A stretch of DNA of 64,000 nucleotides, taken from positions 930,001-994,000 of the forward strand of contig CAWFME010000005.1 in NCBI GenBank assembly GCA_963816955.1. The letters are read 5' to 3'. Below the pieces are notes generated by a model, which had not been told where the DNA came from, did no database searches, and saw only the letters and a program-made list of their open reading frames with translations. Positions 59,333 to 64,000 of the stretch are shown in pieces (within the stretch, counting starts at the first letter, position 1; every line of letters begins with the position of its first letter). Both the position numbers and the translations under genes were made by a program. Source of the stretch: DATFQI01 sp963816955 (GTDB lineage: Bacteria > Actinomycetota > Thermoleophilia > Solirubrobacterales > Solirubrobacteraceae).

Positions 59333-60975
59333 CGGCGGCGGCGCTCCGCGCGCCGCCGCTCCGCACGCCGCTCGGCCGCGCGCCGCTGCGCCCGCAGCCG
59401 CTCCGCGCGCTCGCTGATGCGGACCTCGACGGTCTCCGAGCGCACGCCGAGCGGGCCGCTCGGCCCCTGGGCCGCGATCACGACCCGGTAGCGCCCGCGC
59501 CGCTTCGGCGTCCACGGGACGGTGTAGGTGCCGCGCGAGACGTCCATCGTGCGCGCGACCGCGACACCGGCGCGGCTCGTGACGCGCACGCGCACCGAGG
59601 CGAGCTTGGACAGCGAGAAGCGCAGCGCTGTGCCGCGCTCGGCGCGCAGGCGCTCCAGGCGCGCGAGGTGGATGCGCGGCGGCTCGCGCTCGTAGCGCGC
59701 GAAGCGCCGCTGCGCCGAGCAGTAGGTCCGGCCGCCCGTGCGCCGGCAGAGGTTGCCGAGGAACGTCTTGACCAGCTGGTGGTAGCCGAGCGTCGACTCG
59801 CGCCCGCCCTGCGAGTACAGCGACCAGGCGCCGGTGTCGAAGCCGGCGACGGCGGTCCGCGCGGCCCGCTCGCCGCTGCGGAAGAGCGCGAGCGCGGCGC
59901 GGCTGCGGCCGAGCCGGCCGAGGTCGCGCAGGCCGGTGATCGCCTGCAGGTCGCCGTTGAGGATCCGCAGGCCCGGCGAGAAGGAGTACATGAGGTAGTG
60001 GCTGCCGCCGGGGGCGGCGACGCGCACGCCGAGCGGCGGCGGCGCGCGGAACGCGCCGAGCGCGCGCACGGCGGTCCGGCGGTAGCGGCGGGCTTCCGGG
60101 AAGACGCGCGAGGCGCGGGCGAGCGCCTGGACGGCGGTGCCCTGCGTCATGCCGCTGATCCACGGCGGCGTGCCGCCGCCGAAGGAGAAGTAGTACTCCC
60201 ACGCGACGAAGCGGTCGCGCCGGGCGCCGAGCGCGACCATCCGGTCCAGCGCCCGCCGCAGCGCCGCGCGGGCGCAGCGGCCCTTGCGGCCGCCGCCCAG
60301 CGCCGCCACGAGGTCGCGCTGCGCGCGCTTGCGGGGCTGGATGCAGACGCCGAGCCGCGCGTTGACGCGGCCCCAGCTCGCGAGCTGCTGGAGCTGCATG
60401 CCGCGGCCGGGGTAGTACTGGAAGACGGCCGGGTCGGTGCCGAACGTCTCGCGCGCCCCGGGAGACGGCAGCGGCGCGCTGCGCCAGAACTCGTCGTTGC
60501 GGCGCAGCGTGAGGAAGACGGGGGCGAAGCGGCCCGCGGTCAGCCGGCGGCTCGCGGCGAGCGCGTCGACGGTGCCCACCACGTACCGCAGCTCCGAGCC
60601 GCGCAGCCCGGGCAGCCGGCCGGCGTCGGCGCGGGCCCGCGCGTAGAGGTCCCGCAGCCGGTCGTGCTCGGCCCGGCCGATGTGGCGCGCGAGCAGCGCG
60701 CGCCGCAGGGCGCCCGCGACGGTGCGCGAGCGCCGCGCCTTGGCGAGCTCGGTGCGCCGCCAGTGCTCGAAGGCCTGCTTGCGCAGCGTGTCGCGGCGCA
60801 GGTAGCCGATCGCCAGCGAGATGGGCCGCTCGCGCGGGCCGGTCGCGGCCGGCGGCGCGGCGGCGGGCGGCGACGGCGCGGGCGCGGGGTCGCCCCCGGC
60901 GGCCGTGGGCGCGGACTCGCGCCCGCAGCCGGCGAGCGCGAGAACCAGCAGCACCAGGACGAGGCGCGCCCTCAT
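59275..60975 (-). CDS. lipoprotein with D-glucuronyl C5-epimerase-like domain
   Basis: 566 residues. Lipobox LAGC at residue 17; a Pro/Ala linker, then helices and a catalytic-like region: FVAWEYYFSFGGGTPPWISG, MTQGTAVQALARASRVFPEA, GSHYLMYSFSPGLRILNGDL, QAITGLRDLGRL and TLGYHQLVKTFLGNLC, matching the C-terminal part of D-glucuronyl C5-epimerase. A beta domain and an Arg/Glu-rich tail (RAERRRAERRRR) finish it. It may modify a uronic-acid cell-surface polymer. Its end overlaps the DUF2252 gene by 58 bases. Confidence 0.8.
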   Translation of the reverse strand: MRARLVLVLLVLALAGCGRESAPTAAGGDPAPAPSPPAAAPPAATGPRERPISLAIGYLRRDTLRKQAFEHWRRTELAKARRSRTVAGALRRALLARHIGRAEHDRLRDLYARARADAGRLPGLRGSELRYVVGTVDALAASRRLTAGRFAPVFLTLRRNDEFWRSAPLPSPGARETFGTDPAVFQYYPGRGMQLQQLASWGRVNARLGVCIQPRKRAQRDLVAALGGGRKGRCARAALRRALDRMVALGARRDRFVAWEYYFSFGGGTPPWISGMTQGTAVQALARASRVFPEARRYRRTAVRALGAFRAPPPLGVRVAAPGGSHYLMYSFSPGLRILNGDLQAITGLRDLGRLGRSRAALALFRSGERAARTAVAGFDTGAWSLYSQGGRESTLGYHQLVKTFLGNLCRRTGGRTYCSAQRRFARYEREPPRIHLARLERLRAERGTALRFSLSKLASVRVRVTSRAGVAVARTMDVSRGTYTVPWTPKRRGRYRVVIAAQGPSGPLGVRSETVEVRISERAERLRAQRRAAERRAERRRAERRRRQASKPGIAPLRKESTKRR

Positions 60976-61045
60976 GTCCTGATGATCGTCCTGCCGCGGG
61001 ACGGCCTTGACCGCTTGGTCCGGGCCCGGACCGGGCGGCGAACGG

Positions 61046-61051
61046 TACGGT
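61046..61051 (+). promoter_or_regulatory. -10 box TACGGT of the 61058 hydrolase
   Basis: TACGGT is 6 bases before the GTG at 61058, indicating a leaderless mRNA and fixing the start. Confidence 0.45.
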
Positions 61052-61057
61052 GCGCCC

Positions 61058-61912
61058 GTGAACCGAGAGCCAGAGCGCATCGACGTCACCGTCGCCGGCG
61101 GCACGCTCGCCGCCTACCGCTGGTCAGGCGACGGACCTGTCGTGCTGGCGGCGCACGGGATCAGCTCCAACCACCGCACCTGGGGCGTCGTCGCGGCTGC
61201 GCTCGACGGGGCCGCGACGCTCGTCGCGCCCGACCTGCGCGGCCGCGGGCGCAGCAACGGCCTGCCGGGCCCGTACACGATCGCCCAGCACGCCGAGGAC
61301 TGCGCCGCCGTGCTCGACCACGTCGGCGCGCGCGACGCGGTCGTGGCCGGGCACTCGATGGGCGGCTTCGTCGCGACGGCGCTCGCCACCGGCCGGCCGG
61401 AGCGCGTGCGCGCCGTCGTGCTCGTGGACGGCGGCCCGCCGCTGCACGTGCCGCCGGGCGTCGACGTCGACGACGCGCTCGCCGCCACGCTCGGGCCCGC
61501 GATGCAGCGGCTGGACATGACCTTCGCCGACCGCGGCGCCTACCGGGCCTTCTGGCAGCAGCACCCGTCGTTCGCCGGCATCTGGTCGGACGAGGTCGAC
61601 GCGCAGATCCAGCACGACCTCGAGGGCAGCGAGCCCGAGCTGCGCTCGGCGTGCGTCAAGGAGGCCGTGCGCGTCAACGGCCGCGAGCTGCTCGCCGACG
61701 AGGCGGTCCGGACCGCGGTGCGCGACGTGACCTGCCCGATGGTCCTGCTGTGGGCGCCGCGCGGGATGCTCGACGAGCCGGGCGGCCTGTACGCGGAGGA
61801 GCGCCTGGACGGCATCGAGCACGAGCTCGTGCCCGACGCCAACCACTACTCGATCCTGCTCGGCGCGGACGGCGCCAAGCGGGTCGCCGCCGCGATCAGA
61901 CGCGCGCTCTGA
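61058..61912 (+). CDS. alpha/beta hydrolase
   Basis: 284 residues from GTG. PVVLAAHGISSNHRTW (oxyanion), APDLRGRGRSNGLPG, nucleophile elbow VVAGHSMGGFVATAL with Ser100, DGGPPLHVPPGVDVDDA in the lid start, and DANHYSILLG for the His. The acid position reads LLWAPRGMLDEPGG, where the usual Asp is not obvious, so the acid may be displaced. Cytosolic. Convergent and 17 bases overlapping with the CFA-like gene. Confidence 0.87.
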   Translation: MNREPERIDVTVAGGTLAAYRWSGDGPVVLAAHGISSNHRTWGVVAAALDGAATLVAPDLRGRGRSNGLPGPYTIAQHAEDCAAVLDHVGARDAVVAGHSMGGFVATALATGRPERVRAVVLVDGGPPLHVPPGVDVDDALAATLGPAMQRLDMTFADRGAYRAFWQQHPSFAGIWSDEVDAQIQHDLEGSEPELRSACVKEAVRVNGRELLADEAVRTAVRDVTCPMVLLWAPRGMLDEPGGLYAEERLDGIEHELVPDANHYSILLGADGAKRVAAAIRRAL

Positions 61913-63086
61913 CCTGGTAGACCGACGTGAAGCCGGACTCGAAGCCGCGCCGCGCGGCCCGCAGGTAGAGCCGCCACACGCGCACCCGCTCCGGGCCCGC
62001 GAGCCGCGTCGCCTCGCCGATGCGCTCGTCGAGCCGGCGCGCCCAGTGGCGCAGCGTCTCGGCGTAGTCGGGCGCGAACCCCTCGACGTGGTCGATCGTG
62101 GAGCCGGTCTTCTCGAACGCGGACACGATCCGCGACAGGTGCAGGGGCGCGGCGTCCGGGAACACGAAGCGCTCCGAGAACGCGCCCGCCTCGGGGTCGC
62201 CGTGGCGCAGCCGCGCGATGCCGTGGTTGAGCAGCACGCCGCCGGGCTCCAGCGCGTCGATGATGTGTTGCGCGTAGGCGTCGATGTTGACCGCGCCGAC
62301 GTGCTCGACCATGCCGATCGAGGCGACGCGGTCGAAGCGCTCGCCGCCGAGCTCGCGGTAGTCCTGCACGCGGATGTCGACCTTGTCGGCGACGCCGGCC
62401 TCGCGTGCCCGCTCGCGCGCGCGCTGCGCCTGCGGCTCGGACAGCGTGATGCCGGTGACGTGCACGCCGTGGCGCGTCGCGGCGTGCACGGCGAAGCTGC
62501 CCCAGCCGCAGCCGACGTCGAGCACGCGCATGCCCGGCTCGAGCCCGAGCTTGGCGCAGACCATCTCGAGCTTGGCCTCCTGCGCCTCCTCGAGCGTCGT
62601 CGCCCCGCGCGAGAAGATCGCGCACGAGTACGTCATCGACTCGCCGAGGAACAGCTCGAAGAACGCGTTGGAGACGTCGTAGTGGTGGCGGACGGAGCGG
62701 CGATCGCGCGCGACGCTGTGGCGCCGGCCGCGCGGGCGCAGCTCGGCGTCGGGCACGTGCGGCACAGAGCGCAGCGCGCCGGCGCGCAGCGCGGCGGCGG
62801 CGATCTTCGCGCGGTCGCGCAGCTCGATCGGCGGGGGGCTCCAGGAGTCCAGCAGCGCCAGCGCGGCCTCGACGTCGTCGACGTCCAGCGCCCCGCTCAC
62901 ATACGCGCGGCCGACGCCGAGCTGGCCGGGCGAGCGCAGCACGTGGCCGAGCGCCTCGGGCGTACGCAGCGCGAACGTCGGGCCGCCGTCGCTGGACGGC
63001 AGCTCGGTCCCGTCCCACAGCTCGATCCGGAACGGGCGCTCTGGGAGGGCGCCCTCGAGCGCCTCGCGCAGCGGGGCGGTGCTCAA
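61896..63086 (-). CDS. CFA-synthase-like SAM-dependent methyltransferase, second copy
   Basis: 396 residues from TTG at 63086, which overlaps the desaturase stop (TTGA). Motifs: SVRHHYDVSNAFFELFLGES, MTYSCAIFSRGATTLEEAQ with the conserved Cys, VLDVGCGWGSFAVHAATRHG (SAM), IGMVEHVGAVNIDAYAQHI with the canonical EHVG, and VLLNHGIARL near the bicarbonate site. It is closer to true CFA synthases than the copy at 29.6 kb. Coupling to a desaturase suggests it modifies the double bond that enzyme makes. Confidence 0.91.
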   Translation of the reverse strand: MSTAPLREALEGALPERPFRIELWDGTELPSSDGGPTFALRTPEALGHVLRSPGQLGVGRAYVSGALDVDDVEAALALLDSWSPPPIELRDRAKIAAAALRAGALRSVPHVPDAELRPRGRRHSVARDRRSVRHHYDVSNAFFELFLGESMTYSCAIFSRGATTLEEAQEAKLEMVCAKLGLEPGMRVLDVGCGWGSFAVHAATRHGVHVTGITLSEPQAQRARERAREAGVADKVDIRVQDYRELGGERFDRVASIGMVEHVGAVNIDAYAQHIIDALEPGGVLLNHGIARLRHGDPEAGAFSERFVFPDAAPLHLSRIVSAFEKTGSTIDHVEGFAPDYAETLRHWARRLDERIGEATRLAGPERVRVWRLYLRAARRGFESGFTSVYQVRARV

Positions 63087-64000
63087 GACACCGCGCGCTT
63101 CGCCTGACGTTCGGGGCTGACGCGAACGACGTCCCACGCCAGTCCCATCCTCTCCAGGCCGCGGATCACCATCGCCGAGGTGTCGATCTGCCAGCGGCGC
63201 ATGCCGTGCTCGGCTGACGTCGGGAACGCGTGGTGGTTGTTGTGCCAAGACTCTCCGAAGGACGGTATCGCCAGCCACAGCAGGTTCCGCGACTCGTCCT
63301 TGGTCTCGAACTGGCGGCGCCCGAAGAAGTGGCACAGCGAGTTGATCGAGTACGTGACGTGGTGCAGGACCAGCATGCGTACGGCCCCACCCCACAACAG
63401 TCCGGTGAGAGCAGTGTGAAGGGAGCCGCCGATCAGCCACCCGAGCGCGAACGCGGCGAGCAGCCCGCCGATCGCCCACGCGAAGAACCACTTGCTGACC
63501 CAGCGGACCGTCGGGTCGGCGAGCAGGTCTGGCGCGTAGCGCTCGTGGCTGCCGCGCTCCGTGTGGATGAACAGCCACCCGACGTGCGCGTGCAGCAGGC
63601 CGCGCAGCGCGCCCTTGAGACCGTGGCCGTGGTCGACGTGCGGGCTGTGCGGGTCGCCCGGCGCGTCGGAGAACGCGTGGTGCTTGCGATGGTCGGCGAC
63701 CCAGGAGATGACCGGGCCCTCGATCGCGGCCGAGCCGAGGATGGCGAACGTCGCCCGCACCCAGCGCTTGGTCTTGAACGCGCGATGCGTCAGCAGGCGG
63801 TGGAAGCCGACCGTCACGCCGAGGCCCGTCGCGACGTACATGATCGCGAACACGATCAGGTCGCTCCAGAACAGCCAGTCGGCCCAGACCTGCCAGGCGA
63901 CGACGAACAGTCCGATGATCGGCAGCGCGGTGATCAGCCCGGTGAGGAAGCGGTCCAGGGTCTCGTTGGAGACGGGCTGGACGTCCTCGGGGCCGGGTCT
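63083..64000 (-). CDS. membrane fatty acid (acyl-CoA) desaturase, N-terminus beyond the window
   Basis: 305 codons visible; the frame is open to the right edge, so the start is outside. The three His boxes of delta-9-type desaturases are present: GVTVGFHRLLTHRAF (HxxxxH), WVADHRKHHAFSD (HxxHH) and FGESWHNNHHAFP (HxxHH), with two hydrophobic pairs between (LFWSDLIVFAIMYVATGLG; WFFAWAIGGLLAAFALGWLIG). It introduces a cis double bond using O2 and electrons from a ferredoxin or cytochrome. Followed at once by the CFA-like gene. Confidence 0.93.
   Translation of the reverse strand, partial: RPGPEDVQPVSNETLDRFLTGLITALPIIGLFVVAWQVWADWLFWSDLIVFAIMYVATGLGVTVGFHRLLTHRAFKTKRWVRATFAILGSAAIEGPVISWVADHRKHHAFSDAPGDPHSPHVDHGHGLKGALRGLLHAHVGWLFIHTERGSHERYAPDLLADPTVRWVSKWFFAWAIGGLLAAFALGWLIGGSLHTALTGLLWGGAVRMLVLHHVTYSINSLCHFFGRRQFETKDESRNLLWLAIPSFGESWHNNHHAFPTSAEHGMRRWQIDTSAMVIRGLERMGLAWDVVRVSPERQAKRAVS

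Overview
The window is very GC-rich DNA with dense, mostly intact genes, frequent GTG starts and many 4-base ATGA/GTGA gene overlaps. Gene content (DUF2252 and DUF1365 proteins, paired FluC channels, CysN-CysC fusion, choice-of-anchor B and penicillin-acylase-like secreted proteins with Arg-rich tails) and about 20 genes with a TANNNT box 6-9 bases before the start codon (leaderless transcription) suggest a high-GC actinobacterium, most likely of the Thermoleophilia/Solirubrobacterales type. That assignment is inference from content, not from a marker gene.

Layout. 1-2.1 kb: dodecin, ApbE, a Cys-rich small protein and ferritin. 2.1-6.1 kb: a five-gene secreted copper-handling operon (two YcnI, one CopC-like, one CopC-CopD fusion, one anchored His/Met-rich protein). 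6.2-7.9 kb: a membrane protein, then a small secreted protein behind what reads as a class I cyclic-di-GMP riboswitch, then a hydrolase. 7.9-13.5 kb: TetR/MmpL divergent pair, dual FluC fluoride channel, CysNC. 13.5-23.7 kb: large secreted proteins, a broken AraC gene, an MFS pump with its HxlR regulator, a secreted M19-like metallo-hydrolase. 23.7-31.8 kb: queuosine salvage enzyme divergent from an orphan binding lipoprotein, acyltransferase, AzlCD exporter, and a lipid-modification operon (FAD oxidoreductase, DUF1365, CFA-synthase-like enzyme, hydrolase). 31.8-37.1 kb: a three-subunit molybdenum hydroxylase and a LuxR-type regulator. 37.2-44.2 kb: berberine-type oxidase, patatin, thioesterase, lipase, TVP38 protein, a small zone of decayed genes round an intact class II aldolase, and an aldo/keto reductase. 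44.2-61 kb: secreted beta-propeller, trypsin, penicillin acylase, S9-type and CocE-type hydrolases, a glucuronyl-epimerase-like lipoprotein, interspersed with an XRE/membrane-protein pair, STAS protein and alcohol dehydrogenase. 61-64 kb: hydrolase, second CFA-synthase-like enzyme and a fatty acid desaturase running off the right edge.

Three themes join the genes: extracytoplasmic metal handling, membrane-lipid modification (two CFA-like enzymes, desaturase, acyltransferase, patatin, thioesterase), and secreted enzymes, several with basic Arg-rich C-terminal modules. Five genes carry an apparent +1 frameshift, each removable by deleting one G from a G-run, so either the assembly has homopolymer errors or these genes share a slippage-prone context. 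No tRNA, rRNA, insertion sequence, CRISPR array or origin was seen, and no stretch above 300 bases lacks a gene.
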